A DNA stretch of 64,000 bases from Prevotella dentasini JCM 15908 (GCF_000614065.1 NZ_BAKG01000010.1:1-64000), one strand, 5' to 3'; shown: positions 8,891-18,267, numbered from the stretch's first letter. The notes: a model not told the origin generated them from the sequence alone. A program made the numbers and translations.

Positions 8891-9489
8891 TGCAGGAAAG
8901 ACAATATCGCATCAACGAAATCTTCTATTCCCTTCAGGGCGAGGGCTTCTGGGCAGGCCGTCCGGCCGTCTTCGTGCGCTTTTCGGGCTGCAACCTTGCC
9001 TGTCCGTTTTGCGATACCGACTTCTCCGGCTACGAGCTGATGGATGCCGGGACCATTCTGGAGCACGTAGAACGGTGGGGAAAGTGCCGCTTTGTCGTCC
9101 TTACGGGAGGAGAACCGGCACTTCAGGCAGACAATGCCCTAATAGACCTGCTTCACCGGCACGGCTACTATGTGGCCATGGAAACAAACGGAACCTGCCA
9201 GCCCCCACAGGCCGTCGACTGGCTGACGGTCTCGCCCAAGACGTCGTTCGTGAGAAGCAGGGGCGTGCGTCCCGTAGTGGAGCGTGCGCACGAGGTGAAG
9301 GTCGTATTCGACGGACAGGCCGAAGTGTCCGACGAGAAAATAAAGGCCATCCACTACTACCTGCAGCCATGCGATACGGGCGACGAAGGGCGCAACAGGG
9401 AGATATTGTACGCCTGTATAGAATACGTAAAGGCCCATCCGAAGTGGATGCTTTCGCTGCAGCAGCATAAGATTCTGAATATCAGATAA
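8887..9489 (+). CDS. queE: 7-carboxy-7-deazaguanine synthase (radical SAM)
   Basis: QueE rearranges carboxytetrahydropterin into 7-carboxy-7-deazaguanine, the next step of queuosine synthesis after QueD. The radical-SAM cluster motif CNLACPFC (CX3CX2C) is near residue 35, preceded by EIFYSLQGEGFWAGRP as in the family. The SAM-binding LTGGEPALQ and METNGT motifs follow. At 200 residues it is of usual length. It overlaps queD by 4 nt and is followed within 20 nt by a small gene, so the cluster is probably one operon. Confidence 0.95.
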   Translation: MMQERQYRINEIFYSLQGEGFWAGRPAVFVRFSGCNLACPFCDTDFSGYELMDAGTILEHVERWGKCRFVVLTGGEPALQADNALIDLLHRHGYYVAMETNGTCQPPQAVDWLTVSPKTSFVRSRGVRPVVERAHEVKVVFDGQAEVSDEKIKAIHYYLQPCDTGDEGRNREILYACIEYVKAHPKWMLSLQQHKILNIR

Positions 9490-9509
9490 CGGAGGACAGA
9501 CGGCAGGTG

Positions 9510-9776
9510 ATGATAACAAAGGACAGCATTGAGTCTGCATATTGCTTCTTCCATCAGAAGTATCGGGTCTATGCCTTCTCGCACAGCGACATGCAGCGAG
9601 ACGACATAGAATACGCTATCAGCTCGTATGTGGAAGGCATGAGCCGGGAACTCTATTCGGCACTTGCCGGAAACCGCGGAGACTTCCTCCTCTGTCATGC
9701 TTCCTTCGACAGCGACATGAGAGAGGCCATTGCCCGTCTGGAGAACCTGATGGACGGGAGGCAGACAATAAAGTAA
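9510..9776 (+). CDS. Hypothetical protein, 88 aa, in the queDE operon
   Basis: Not recognised. The ORF starts at ATG 9510 (a GTG at 9507 is in frame), with GGAGG about 15 nt upstream, and lies 20 nt after queE. The product is acidic and probably all-helical (KDSIESAYCFFHQKYRVYAF, ARLENLMDG), soluble, without signal peptide. Codon use resembles queE. The position suggests co-transcription with queDE, but nothing shows a queuosine role. Confidence 0.75.
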   Translation: MITKDSIESAYCFFHQKYRVYAFSHSDMQRDDIEYAISSYVEGMSRELYSALAGNRGDFLLCHASFDSDMREAIARLENLMDGRQTIK

Positions 9777-9797
9777 CTTCAAAATAAGGAGCAGAAC

Positions 9798-9935
9798 ATG
9801 AACTTTGACAGAACAGAGAACGAACCCCGGAGGGCGGAACTGGTCCGTGCCTTGGAACATTCCATCAACCAGCTGACTTTGCCGGAACTGGAGGCATTGT
9901 ACTATGACTTGGTGGCAAAGGACTATATCCGCTAA
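9798..9935 (+). CDS. Small protein of 45 aa
   Basis: A 45-codon ORF with AAGGAG seven nt before the ATG, unusually good for this organism. The product begins MNFDRTENEPRRAELVRALE and continues with two predicted amphipathic helices (HSINQLTLPELEALYYDLVA) ending KDYIR. Leucine and acidic residues are regularly spaced as in a helical hairpin. It lies 21 nt after the preceding small gene, so it is probably the last gene of the queDE unit. Function unknown. Confidence 0.6.
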   Translation: MNFDRTENEPRRAELVRALEHSINQLTLPELEALYYDLVAKDYIR

Positions 9936-10030
9936 GCAAGCCGCCATGCAGAATGTACCGCATCTCCCGCAGACTTGCCAGCTTATCCCGCCCCCGTGTT
10001 TTATAATGACTATTAACAAATTTAGACTGT

Positions 10031-11536
10031 ATGACTTTTGTTGGTTTGTTGTTGGTGGCAGGCATAACATTCGGCAGCATGGATTCCATTTCTTCTGCCA
10101 GAATATCGCCTGACGCATGCAGAGACACGGCGGCCGCCTCGGCCGCTACGGAGACTGCCGGCTCTGCCATTGTGGAGCAAAGAACAAAACGGCCGTGGAG
10201 AGCCGTTGCCGAAACCGCAGCATCCAACCTCGCTATTCTGGCCGTCGACCGCTATGTCCTCAACAAGGATTTTGCAAAGGTAACATGGCATACTATCGGG
10301 AAGAACTTCTCGCTTTCGAAGTGGTATTGGGACAGCGATGTTTTCCGTACAAACCTGATGCTGCATCCCTATCACGGCTCTCTTTATTACAATGCTGCCC
10401 GAAGCAATGGCATGAGCTACCTTGAGGCGATTCCTTTCGTCGTAGGCGGAAGCCTGATGTGGGAACTTGCCGGGGAAATGGAACAGCCCTCAATCAATGA
10501 TTTTCTGACAACGTCGGCAGGCGGATTGGCCATAGGCGAGGTTACGAACAGATTGTCGGAAATGGTGTATGACGAGAAAGCCAGAGGGTTGGAACGGGTT
10601 GTGCGCGAAATCACCGGGGCATTGGTAAACCCGTCAGGTGCCATCACACGCCTGATGGACGGTAAGACCTTTCGCGTAAGGAAAGATTCTGATTCGCTTT
10701 ATGGAAAATCTGTACGCCAAAGAGCTAAAATGGATATGTCCCTTCTCTTGAGCGGACGATACTTAGGAGTATGGAAAGAAACGGAATCGCGCCGTCTGGG
10801 GAGTACCTTGAATCTTGACATTCTTTATGGCTTGCCCGTTTCAGGAGCAAATTCCAAACCTTATGATTTCTTCCGGGCCAGCATCGGGGTTGATTTCTCA
10901 GGAAAAGAATCCTTGGTAAGCAACCTGAACATTATAGGACAGCTGAAAAACTGGATGCTGAAAGAAACAGAAGCCAATTGCCTTTCCTTGGGCATCTATC
11001 AGAATTTCGACTATTATTGCACAGATTCCATTCACGCCAAGACACCCTATAAAATATCCGAGGCTGCCAGCATTGGTATTGGCTTGGCATGGTATCGCCA
11101 GTTGGGCCGGACAAGAAATTTTCAAGAGCTTTATGTGAATGGCGTTATACTTGGCGGTGCGCTTTCAGATTATCGTGCGAACCGGTGTAGAAGAGATTAC
11201 AGCATCGGAAGTGGCTGTAGTCTGAAAAGCCTGACGGGGTTTGATTACAACAACTGGTTGCGTCTACGGCTACTGGCAGACATGAAATTCATTCACTCAT
11301 GGAAGGGCTACGAGGACGAAGATGAAACCAAGCAGTATATTGAATACAGCGTGATGGGGGACCGCGGAAATGTCGTTACCTTCCTTTTGCGCCCCTCCCT
11401 CGAGCTTTCTCTCAACAGGCATTGGGGCATGGAGGCTTCTGCATTTTACGTCTTCCGCGATTTCTGTTATAGATACCATGCTCAGGTTTCCTCTACGGCC
11501 TATGATTATAGGTTGGGAATAAAGTATAGGTTTTGA
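10031..11536 (+). CDS. DUF3943 family outer-membrane-type protein
   Basis: A 501-residue protein with a short hydrophobic N-terminus (signal peptide; FVGLLLVAGITFG). A conserved region around residues 85-180 resembles the DUF3943 domain: WYWDSDVFRTNLMLHPYHGS, then YYNAARSNGMSYLEAIPFV and GEVTNRLSEM. The C-terminal ~270 residues alternate beta-strand-like segments and end with IKYRF, the terminal aromatic typical of barrel proteins sorted by the BAM complex. Function unknown; expected in the outer membrane. The first ORF methionine is used. The upstream gap is short and lacks a clear promoter. Confidence 0.8.
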   Translation: MTFVGLLLVAGITFGSMDSISSARISPDACRDTAAASAATETAGSAIVEQRTKRPWRAVAETAASNLAILAVDRYVLNKDFAKVTWHTIGKNFSLSKWYWDSDVFRTNLMLHPYHGSLYYNAARSNGMSYLEAIPFVVGGSLMWELAGEMEQPSINDFLTTSAGGLAIGEVTNRLSEMVYDEKARGLERVVREITGALVNPSGAITRLMDGKTFRVRKDSDSLYGKSVRQRAKMDMSLLLSGRYLGVWKETESRRLGSTLNLDILYGLPVSGANSKPYDFFRASIGVDFSGKESLVSNLNIIGQLKNWMLKETEANCLSLGIYQNFDYYCTDSIHAKTPYKISEAASIGIGLAWYRQLGRTRNFQELYVNGVILGGALSDYRANRCRRDYSIGSGCSLKSLTGFDYNNWLRLRLLADMKFIHSWKGYEDEDETKQYIEYSVMGDRGNVVTFLLRPSLELSLNRHWGMEASAFYVFRDFCYRYHAQVSSTAYDYRLGIKYRF

Positions 11537-11641
11537 AATTGTCGTTTTCCGCCTCTGAATAGTCTGTCGTAAGATGTTTTCCGGCACTCTTGCCCGTTAT
11601 GTCTCTTTCATTATCCCAAAGGGACGGTTTTACCAGACGTT

Positions 11642-11729
11642 GGTAATCCGGTTACCAGTGGTTGGTAATTCAATTACCAGTGGTTGGTAATCCGATTACC
11701 AGTGGTTGGTAATCCTGTTACCAGACGTC
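11642..11729. repeat. Tandem array, four 22-bp units with 15-bp dyads (GGTAAT type)
   Basis: Four units begin at 11642, 11664, 11686 and 11708, exactly 22 bp apart. Each has a 15-bp dyad such as GGTAATCCGATTACC or GGTAATTCAATTACC, followed by a 7-nt spacer AGTGGTT (AGACGTC in the last). The spacer side is itself a dyad (TTACCA-N5-TGGTAA), so symmetry runs continuously. A partial unit (TTTTACCAGACGTT) precedes the array. It lies 105 nt after the DUF3943 gene. Confidence 0.9.
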
Positions 11730-11800
11730 TGTAATCAAGGAAAGAGAGAACTTTGAAGGCAAGAACTCTTGTAAATATCCAAGTTGTTAATAAGAAAAAC

Positions 11801-11832
11801 GCGCGGATGCATCCCTGCATCCGCGCATCTTT
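11801..11832 (+). terminator. GC-rich hairpin, probable terminator
   Basis: GCGCGGATGCA (11801-11811) pairs with TGCATCCGCGC (11816-11826), followed by atctttct. It probably ends transcription of the DUF3943 gene beyond the 22-bp array. The rest of the 11537-12097 gap is AT-rich with no gene. Confidence 0.65.
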
Positions 11833-12085
11833 CTGTTGTCATGTATAACTCCAAACTGTCATTCTGAATAATCTTTATACCAAGAGGCCAACGCCCGGTT
11901 ACCTGAAAACTCTCCTTTCTAAAAAACTACTTAAACACTATTATGATTGAATGATGGTGCAAAGATATTAATAATCCGGAAGATTGCCATTACGAATTAA
12001 ACTTTATTTTTTGCGATTTTAACGGATAAGTCTTAATTCTGCTTAATCCTCATGGCAACAGGACGTTAGGGTAATGATATTTTTG

Positions 12086-12093
12086 TAATTTTG
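12086..12093 (+). promoter_or_regulatory. -7 box of the MATE gene, likely leaderless
   Basis: TAATTTTG followed by only 4 nt (cagc) before the GTG start at 12098. Confidence 0.55.
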
Positions 12094-12097
12094 CAGC

Positions 12098-13444
12098 GTG
12101 AAAGAGATAAACAAAGACATATTGGCACTTGCCGTTCCTTCTATCGTCAGCAATATAACCGTCCCTCTCTTAGGCTTGGTAGACCTGACGATAGTCGGGC
12201 ACATCGGCAGCGAGAACTACATTGGCGCAATAGCCGTCGGCTCAATGATATTCAATGTCATCTACTGGGTGTTGGGCTTTTTGCGGATGGGGACAAGTGG
12301 CATGACCTCGCAGGCTTACGGACGCAGCGATTTTGCCGGGAGTGGGCGCATCCTCCTGCGTGCCCTCGCCATAGGATGGGGAATGGGCATTGCCTTCATT
12401 GTCTGTCAGCGGTGGATGGAAAGTGCCATGTCGTTTCTGCTCCATACTCCACAGGATGCAGCATCGCTGGTTTCCGCCTATTTCCGGATTGTCATCTGGG
12501 GTGCCCCGGCCATGTTAGGGCTTTACGGACTGACTGGGTGGTTTGTCGGCATGCAGAATACGCGTGTGCCAATGATGGTGGCCATTGTGCAGAATGTGGT
12601 CAACATAGCATGCTCGCTTTTCTTTGTCTATGTACTGGGATGGAGGATAGAGGGAGTTGCGGCAGGAACACTGATAGCCCAGTGGGCAGGATTCCTGATG
12701 GCGTCGGGCTGCCTTGTCTTTCTGTCGCGTCCGGGCAGGGCTTTTGAAGAGCTGCGCCTGATAAAGGGAAAACTTACGGACTTCATACGCACAACTTTGT
12801 ATGAAGGTTCGGCTTGGAAACGCTTTTTCGTTGTCAACCGTGATATTTTTCTGCGCACGCTCTGCTTAGTGGCTGTCAATATGACCTTTACTGCTGCCGG
12901 GGGCAGGCAGGGGGCAATGATGCTGGCTGTCAATACGCTGTTGATGACGATGTTTACGCTTTTTTCATACGTGATGGATGGATTCGCATACGCCGGAGAG
13001 GCATTGAGCGGAAAATATTACGGAGCAGGCGATAGGGTAGGGCTGCATCGTGTTGTCCGTCAGCTGTTCCTCTTCGGGGCAGGCATGGTGGTGCTGTTTA
13101 CGGCTGTCTATGTCGCTGGCGGTACACGATTCCTGCATTTTCTGACCGATGACGGGAATGTTGTCTTAGCTGCCCAGCCCTATCTTTTATGGGCTTATCT
13201 CATTCCGACAGCCGGCGTGGCAGCCTTTATATTCGATGGCGTATTTATCGGAATAACGGAGACAAAAGGAATGTTGGTCTCGTCGATGTTGGCGGCTGGC
13301 ATCTTCTTTGCCGTGTATAGGGAAGGATGGACGGCTTGGGGCAACCATGCGCTGTGGCTGGCCTTCCTGCTCTTCCTGTCGGTGAGGGGCATTACGCAAT
13401 GGTTTTGGGCAAGAGTGCGTATTTTTCCTGCTTTTAGGAAATGA
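12098..13444 (+). CDS. MATE family efflux transporter (DinF type)
   Basis: A 448-residue multidrug/toxin extrusion protein with about 12 hydrophobic segments. The N-terminal pattern is that of the DinF branch: LALAVPSIVSNITVPLLGLV, then DLTIVGHIGS, followed by GFLRMGTSGMTSQAYG. A matching segment in the second half (DGFAYAGEALSGKYYGAGD) reflects the internal duplication of MATE proteins. The predicted location is the inner membrane, with Na+ or H+ driven export; the substrate is not known. The start is GTG at 12098; no ATG lies nearby in frame, and the protein begins in register with homologs. Confidence 0.92.
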   Translation: MKEINKDILALAVPSIVSNITVPLLGLVDLTIVGHIGSENYIGAIAVGSMIFNVIYWVLGFLRMGTSGMTSQAYGRSDFAGSGRILLRALAIGWGMGIAFIVCQRWMESAMSFLLHTPQDAASLVSAYFRIVIWGAPAMLGLYGLTGWFVGMQNTRVPMMVAIVQNVVNIACSLFFVYVLGWRIEGVAAGTLIAQWAGFLMASGCLVFLSRPGRAFEELRLIKGKLTDFIRTTLYEGSAWKRFFVVNRDIFLRTLCLVAVNMTFTAAGGRQGAMMLAVNTLLMTMFTLFSYVMDGFAYAGEALSGKYYGAGDRVGLHRVVRQLFLFGAGMVVLFTAVYVAGGTRFLHFLTDDGNVVLAAQPYLLWAYLIPTAGVAAFIFDGVFIGITETKGMLVSSMLAAGIFFAVYREGWTAWGNHALWLAFLLFLSVRGITQWFWARVRIFPAFRK

Positions 13445-13465
13445 TGACTTTGGTTGAATGGTAAA

Positions 13466-14580
13466 ATGAATAATGTAAACAGAATGTGGATAGTATTCTT
13501 TCTTTTGTTGCTGCTTGCGGGATGCGGCTATCTGAGTTGGCATATATGGAACATCTTGCCTTTCGGAAATATAGGGAAGTGGCTGCTTGTAGGCTTATTG
13601 GCAGCCTGCATGGTGTGTTTCTTTACCAACTTTATTTTTGGACTGGACAACAAGCCGATGGCAGTGGGTTCGGTACTTTATGAAGTCGGCAATTCGTCAA
13701 TCTTCGTGGCGTTGTATCTTGCAATGATATTTATCGCGCTCGATTTGGGACGTTTGGCGCGCTTGATTCCCAAATCGTTTTTCTATCATAACGGTGTGGC
13801 ATCGTTGGGTATCTTTCTTTTTGTCTTCGGTCTTTTCCTCTATGGAAACCTACATTATTATAATAAGGTGAGAGTGCCGTTAGTCCTGAAGTCTGCAAAG
13901 CCATTGTCCAAGCCTGTCAGGATGGTAATGATGACCGACCTGCACTTAGGCTATCACAACCGCGTGGATGAATTTCGGAAATGGATAGACAAAGTGAATC
14001 TCGAGCAGCCCGACCTTGTGCTGATAGGTGGTGATATTGTAGACGGCAGCATCCGTGCTATCCGCGAGCAGGGGATGGCGGAAGAGTTCCGCAGGCTGAA
14101 GGCTCCAGTCTACGCTTGTCTGGGTAATCATGAGTATTATGGAGGACGAAAAGAGGCAATGCGGTTTTATGAGGATGCCGGTATTAGGTTGCTGATAGAC
14201 GAGGTTGCAAAAGTAACGGTAAGGATGGTGCCGACACGCTTATCGTTATCGGACGCGACGATCGTACCAATAAGAGCCGGAAGAGTGTACGGGCACTGAT
14301 GGCAGAAGCACCGAAAGGGTATTATACTATTTTGATGGATCATCAGCCTTATCACTTGGAAGAAGCCGAACAGGCCGGGATTGACTTCCAGCTGTCAGGA
14401 CACACACATCATGGACAGGTCTGGCCCGTCAGTTGGATAGAAGATTTGATTTACGAGAAAGCTTTCGGCCCGTTGCGGAAAGGCAAGACCGACTATTACG
14501 TCTCGTCGGGTATCGGCATTTGGGGCGGTAAGTTCAGGATAGGAACCCGGTCAGAGTATCTTGTGGTCGACTTGAAATAG
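13466..14580 (+). CDS. Membrane metallophosphoesterase, frameshifted in this sequence
   Basis: A calcineurin-like phosphoesterase of the YkuE/YaeI type. The first ~140 residues hold four to five membrane segments (FFLLLLLAGCGYLSWHIW and others). The catalytic domain then shows MTDLHLGYH, LIGGDIVDG and GNHEYYGG in the first frame, and SGHTHHGQVWP with a final GTRSEYLVVDL in the second. The frame changes near 14218. Adding one G (ACGGT to ACGGGT) gives KVTGKDGADTLIVIGRDD and a continuous ~371-residue protein. It starts at ATG 13466, 21 nt after the MATE stop, so co-transcription is likely. The substrate is unknown; YkuE-like enzymes act on lipid-linked phosphates. Confidence 0.85.
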
Positions 14581-14707
14581 ACGGCTGTAGAACGTATCTA
14601 TAGTCTGTTGAATCATTCTTTTGCCTTTTTCTTCCCGCCTTCTGCATCAAGTCCGGCAATGCCAAATGTACCGGGAATATATGGGCATCGGGAAAAGTTT
14701 GGTGAAC

Positions 14708-14908
14708 TTAGTTTCTGTAAAGCCAATATACTGCACACGCTATACAGAGGGCCAGAACGCATGCTAAGATGAGAAAGATACGGCCTATAAGTTTGCGTCG
14801 TCGTACATCAGCAGAATATCTATTGCTGTTAAAAGCCGTATAATGACTTTCATGATAGTGACGACTACGATGATGATGCTTGCGAGAGTTTGATAAATCT
14901 TCAGACAT
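14708..14908 (-). CDS. Small single-pass membrane protein, 66 aa
   Basis: The N-terminal half is hydrophilic and rich in His, Ser, Arg and Tyr (KHHHRSRHYHESHY). A basic stretch RRRKLIGR is followed by one transmembrane helix (IFLILACVLALCIACAVYW) and LYRN. The positive-inside rule would put the His-rich part in the cytoplasm. A -7 box lies 46 nt upstream at 14954. Function unknown. Confidence 0.6.
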   Translation of the reverse strand: MSEDLSNSRKHHHRSRHYHESHYTAFNSNRYSADVRRRKLIGRIFLILACVLALCIACAVYWLYRN

Positions 14909-14953
14909 AGTTTGTAAAATAATAAAATAGTCTATATTAATTTTTTAGGGTTG

Positions 14954-14961
14954 CAAAGGTA
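14954..14961 (-). promoter_or_regulatory. -7 box upstream of the 66-aa membrane protein gene
   Basis: Minus-strand TACCTTTG, 46 nt from the start at 14908. Confidence 0.5.
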
Positions 14962-14965
14962 AATA

Positions 14966-15000
14966 AAAATGCGGACATAACCTAAGTTATCCCGCATTTT
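14966..15000 (-). terminator. Terminator of the porin gene
   Basis: AAAATGCGG ... CCGCATTTT arms with an inner ATAAC/GTTAT stem lie 35 nt past the porin stop. Confidence 0.7.
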
Positions 15001-15034
15001 AATACATTCTTCATTAAGACTTTTATAGCAAGGC

Positions 15035-16147
15035 TTAAAAACGGAAGCTGAGTTGCATATCTATAATAGAATAGTTGGGCTTTGCCAATGCACGGTCGTG
15101 TATGTAGGCATATTCACCGGAAAGTTTGATGTTTTTGCTGAACTCATAATCTATACCGATTTCATATTGTGTGCGCTGCTTGGCTGCTCCCTTGGATGGC
15201 TGATACATGTCGTAGCGTGCCTTGGCATGTAGTTTTTCCTTAATAATAGGTGCAATAACCATAGCATAGACACCCTGTGCCTTATCCCCATTGCTGCTCA
15301 GTGCACAATCTGATGCCGAGGCATCATTGGTGTTGTTCATCGTTTTTGCAAATGCGTAGCCTGTGGAATGTGCATATTCCGAACGGATAGTCCAGTCGTT
15401 GGTGCAGTATTCTGCCGAGAACGCATAACGTCTCTGTTGCAACTTGCGTATACCATTGTGGTCGCCTTCAGCATCGGTCCATTGCCCTTTACGTGCATAC
15501 GAACCTCTCCATCCGAACCATCCGAGTCGCATTCCCTTGACAGGCATTACCCACAGACCTCCTATGAGATTCTTCTGCTGGTCAATATCTTTCACATTGA
15601 TACCTTGACCGTCGGTAACTGCCACCTGATAGTGAATCAGATTACGGCCCTTGCTGTTCTTGAGAAAGTCTCCCTGAACCTGCACACCGATGTCGCGGCC
15701 GTTAGAACTATGTGTGCCGGCACGGTCAGAAAATCCTGCCAGTTTGTCAACCACCTGTGCATATCCCATAAATCCTTGCTCTACAGGGTGGATAGGATTC
15801 TCAAAAGTAAACGGATTCTTGAATTGTCCTGCTTTTACACGGAAGAAACTATACTTCTGCCATTCTACGAAAAGGTCTACTAAGCGTGGCGAAGAGCCAA
15901 GCGTAGAGGTGTTTCCATTGAATTGTATCTGCATTTTCCAATACCAGTCGCTGAGAATCCTTCCGTCTAAAGCAATACGTGCATTTCTGAGGTTGAACGA
16001 ATTAGACTTGGAGTTTTCTTTTCCGTTGTACTGATACTGTACAATTCCAAATCCCGAAAGTTTCACATTATTAATCCATTTCGGAGTTTGTGCCGTCGCA
16101 GTAAGGCTGCTGAATATGACGGCTGTTGCCAATAAAAGTTTTTTCAT
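15035..16147 (-). CDS. Phosphate-selective-type porin (OprO/OprP family)
   Basis: A 370-residue outer-membrane beta-barrel. The signal peptide LLLATAVIFSSLTATAQ is followed by strands such as LSGFGIVQYQYNG, FNLRNARIALDGRILSDW and FRVKAGQFKNPFTFENP, the last being the OprO/P-type signature. The final residues MQLSFRF give the aromatic barrel-sorting end. It starts at MKKLLLA (16147), not the upstream in-frame ATG at 16192, because the signal peptide begins there. A -7 box at 16250-16257 implies a ~100-nt leader. The solute passed is not evident; many Bacteroidetes members are not phosphate specific. Confidence 0.88.
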   Translation of the reverse strand: MKKLLLATAVIFSSLTATAQTPKWINNVKLSGFGIVQYQYNGKENSKSNSFNLRNARIALDGRILSDWYWKMQIQFNGNTSTLGSSPRLVDLFVEWQKYSFFRVKAGQFKNPFTFENPIHPVEQGFMGYAQVVDKLAGFSDRAGTHSSNGRDIGVQVQGDFLKNSKGRNLIHYQVAVTDGQGINVKDIDQQKNLIGGLWVMPVKGMRLGWFGWRGSYARKGQWTDAEGDHNGIRKLQQRRYAFSAEYCTNDWTIRSEYAHSTGYAFAKTMNNTNDASASDCALSSNGDKAQGVYAMVIAPIIKEKLHAKARYDMYQPSKGAAKQRTQYEIGIDYEFSKNIKLSGEYAYIHDRALAKPNYSIIDMQLSFRF

Positions 16148-16249
16148 ATTATTTGTTAGGTTGTTAGTTGTCTCTATTTGGTTATTCGGCATGCTTTATG
16201 CTGTTGCATCATAACTTAAGGGCAAATAGGCAATATGTCCACCTCCTTG

Positions 16250-16257
16250 CAAAATTA
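16250..16257 (-). promoter_or_regulatory. -7 box of the porin gene
   Basis: Minus-strand TAATTTTG, with a ~100-nt untranslated leader to the start at 16147. Confidence 0.45.
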
Positions 16258-16420
16258 ATAATTATAAATTATAAATCAAAATCATTCGTTGTTTTTTTGT
16301 TTACTTTTGATTAACACAAGCTATTTATTTATCATAATGCCGATTATGCGATAAATTTGCGGAATCGTAAAACTGGCTAACGCAGATACAGATATTGATT
16401 AAAATGGATACATAAGAAAA

Positions 16421-16455
16421 TCTCCTCATATTTCTGAAACAGAAAAATGAGGAGA
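16421..16455 (-). terminator. Terminator of the phosphohexose mutase gene
   Basis: TCTCCTCAT-A-TTTCTG pairs with CAGAAAA-ATGAGGAGA around a short AAA loop, 24 nt past the gene's stop at 16479. Confidence 0.75.
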
Positions 16456-16478
16456 AGTTATTTGTGAGGAGAAAGATA

Positions 16479-18227
16479 TTAATCTACATTCAAACTCTTC
16501 TTGATAGCAGCAATTTTCTTTCTTGCACGCTCTTCGCAAATCTTGTAGTCATTGGCTTCCTTCATAATATCCTTGACCTCAAGATAGAACTTTATTTTAG
16601 GCTCAGTCCCAGAAGGACGAACACTTACCTTCGTGTCATCATCACAGAACCATTGCAGTACATTGCTGGTTGCCGGCATATCCAGTTTTTCTATCGAACC
16701 ATCAGCTTTCCTCACTTCTAAGGTCTTGTAGTCTTTCCATATACAAACCTTGCTGCCACCAAGTTCCAGAGGCGGATTTTCACGGAAGTTCCTCATCATA
16801 TTCTGGATTTCTTCTGCTCCGCTCTTGCCCGGACGCTCTACATTGATAGTAAATTCGTTACTATAGCCATATTCCAGATAGATGTCCATCAAAATGTCAT
16901 AAAGTGTCTTGCCATGGTCTTTGGCGTATGCACAAATTTCAGCCAGCAGTGAGCAAGCACTGACTGCATCCTTATCGCGTACAAAATCCTCAGCCAAAAA
17001 GCCATAGCTTTCCTCACCGCCACCGATATACTGCTTCTCGCCTTCAGAGACGGCAATCTCACGGGCAATCCACTTGAAACCAGTATAACAATCACGCATT
17101 TCGATGTGCTGTTTGGCAGCAATCTTGGCAATAACCTCTGTTGTAACAATGGTTTTCACGATAAAATCGGTTGGTTGCATCTTGCCGACTGCCTGACGAT
17201 TGGTTATGATATACCACAAGAAGAGTAAACAAGTCTGATTGCCATTTATCAGCACCCATTCGCCCTTATCGTCCTTGCAAGCCATTCCAACACGGTCGGC
17301 ATCAGGGTCGGATGCCATCAGAATGTCAGCATCTAATGCCTTTGCATCACGCAAGCCCAATGTCAATGCTTCTGCAATCTCCGGATTCGGACGGTCTACC
17401 GTCGAGAAATTGCCATCTCTTACCATCTGCTCTTTCACGCAGTTCACATTATCGAATCCCCAGAACTTCAGAGATTGCGGAATCATCATCATGCCTGTAC
17501 CATGAAGCGGCGTATAGACAATCTTCAGGTCGTGTTGACGCTTGATAACTTCAGGGTCAATGCAGATTGTCTTTATTTGCTCCAGATAAATCTTGTCGAT
17601 TTCTTCTCCGATAATCTGAATTAGCTCCTTGTTTCCGTCAAACTTAACGTCTTCAACCTTTACTTTGTTTACTTCGCCAATGATACCTGTGTCGTGCGGA
17701 CTCAATACCTGAGCACCGTCTTCCCAATAAGCCTTGTAACCATTATATTCGCGTGGGTTGTGGCTTGCTGTAATATTGACACCTGCCTGTGCCTTCAAGT
17801 GGCGGATGGCAAAGGAACATTCCGGGGTCGGACGCATGTCTTCAAAAAGATAGACCCTAATGCCATTAGCTGAGAATATATTGGCAACAGTCTCGGCATA
17901 CAAACGCGAATTGTTGCGGCAATCGTGGCAAACGACAACGCTGATTTGCTCTTTATCCTTAAAGTTTATTTTCAGATAATTGGCAAATCCCTGTGTGGCC
18001 ATGCCTACGGTATAGACATTCATTCGGTTAGACCCTGCCCCCATGATACCGCGGAGACCGCCTGTTCCAAACTCAAGGTCTTTATAGAAAGATTCAATAA
18101 GGTCATTCTTGTCTTCCTTATCTATCATGGCCTGAACGACTTTTCGTGTTTCTTCGTCAAACGCTGGCGACAACCATTGTTTGGCTTTTGCTTCGCACTG
18201 GGCGATGAGTGTCTGATTATTTTCCAT
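16479..18227 (-). CDS. Phosphoglucomutase / phosphomannomutase
   Basis: An alpha-D-phosphohexomutase of 582 residues, the long form interconverting hexose 1- and 6-phosphates. Domain 1 has the catalytic phosphoserine loop TASHNPREYNGYK after GTGGLRGIMG. Domain 2 has the metal site ASDPDADRVG. Domain 3 carries the sugar-specificity loop GGGEESYGF. The C-terminal domain has VSVRPSGTEPKIKFY for phosphate binding. Length and motifs fit PgcA-like phosphoglucomutase; phosphomannomutase activity cannot be excluded. A -7 box at 18268-18275 lies 40 nt upstream, and a terminator follows. Confidence 0.93.
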   Translation of the reverse strand: MENNQTLIAQCEAKAKQWLSPAFDEETRKVVQAMIDKEDKNDLIESFYKDLEFGTGGLRGIMGAGSNRMNVYTVGMATQGFANYLKINFKDKEQISVVVCHDCRNNSRLYAETVANIFSANGIRVYLFEDMRPTPECSFAIRHLKAQAGVNITASHNPREYNGYKAYWEDGAQVLSPHDTGIIGEVNKVKVEDVKFDGNKELIQIIGEEIDKIYLEQIKTICIDPEVIKRQHDLKIVYTPLHGTGMMMIPQSLKFWGFDNVNCVKEQMVRDGNFSTVDRPNPEIAEALTLGLRDAKALDADILMASDPDADRVGMACKDDKGEWVLINGNQTCLLFLWYIITNRQAVGKMQPTDFIVKTIVTTEVIAKIAAKQHIEMRDCYTGFKWIAREIAVSEGEKQYIGGGEESYGFLAEDFVRDKDAVSACSLLAEICAYAKDHGKTLYDILMDIYLEYGYSNEFTINVERPGKSGAEEIQNMMRNFRENPPLELGGSKVCIWKDYKTLEVRKADGSIEKLDMPATSNVLQWFCDDDTKVSVRPSGTEPKIKFYLEVKDIMKEANDYKICEERARKKIAAIKKSLNVD

Positions 18228-18267
18228 AATAAAAATATATTGGGAATAATTGATTTATTATTATCTG

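Noticed and set aside
11642-11729. CRISPR array
   Set aside because: The 22-bp period leaves only 7-nt spacers, units are palindromic, and no cas gene is in the window.
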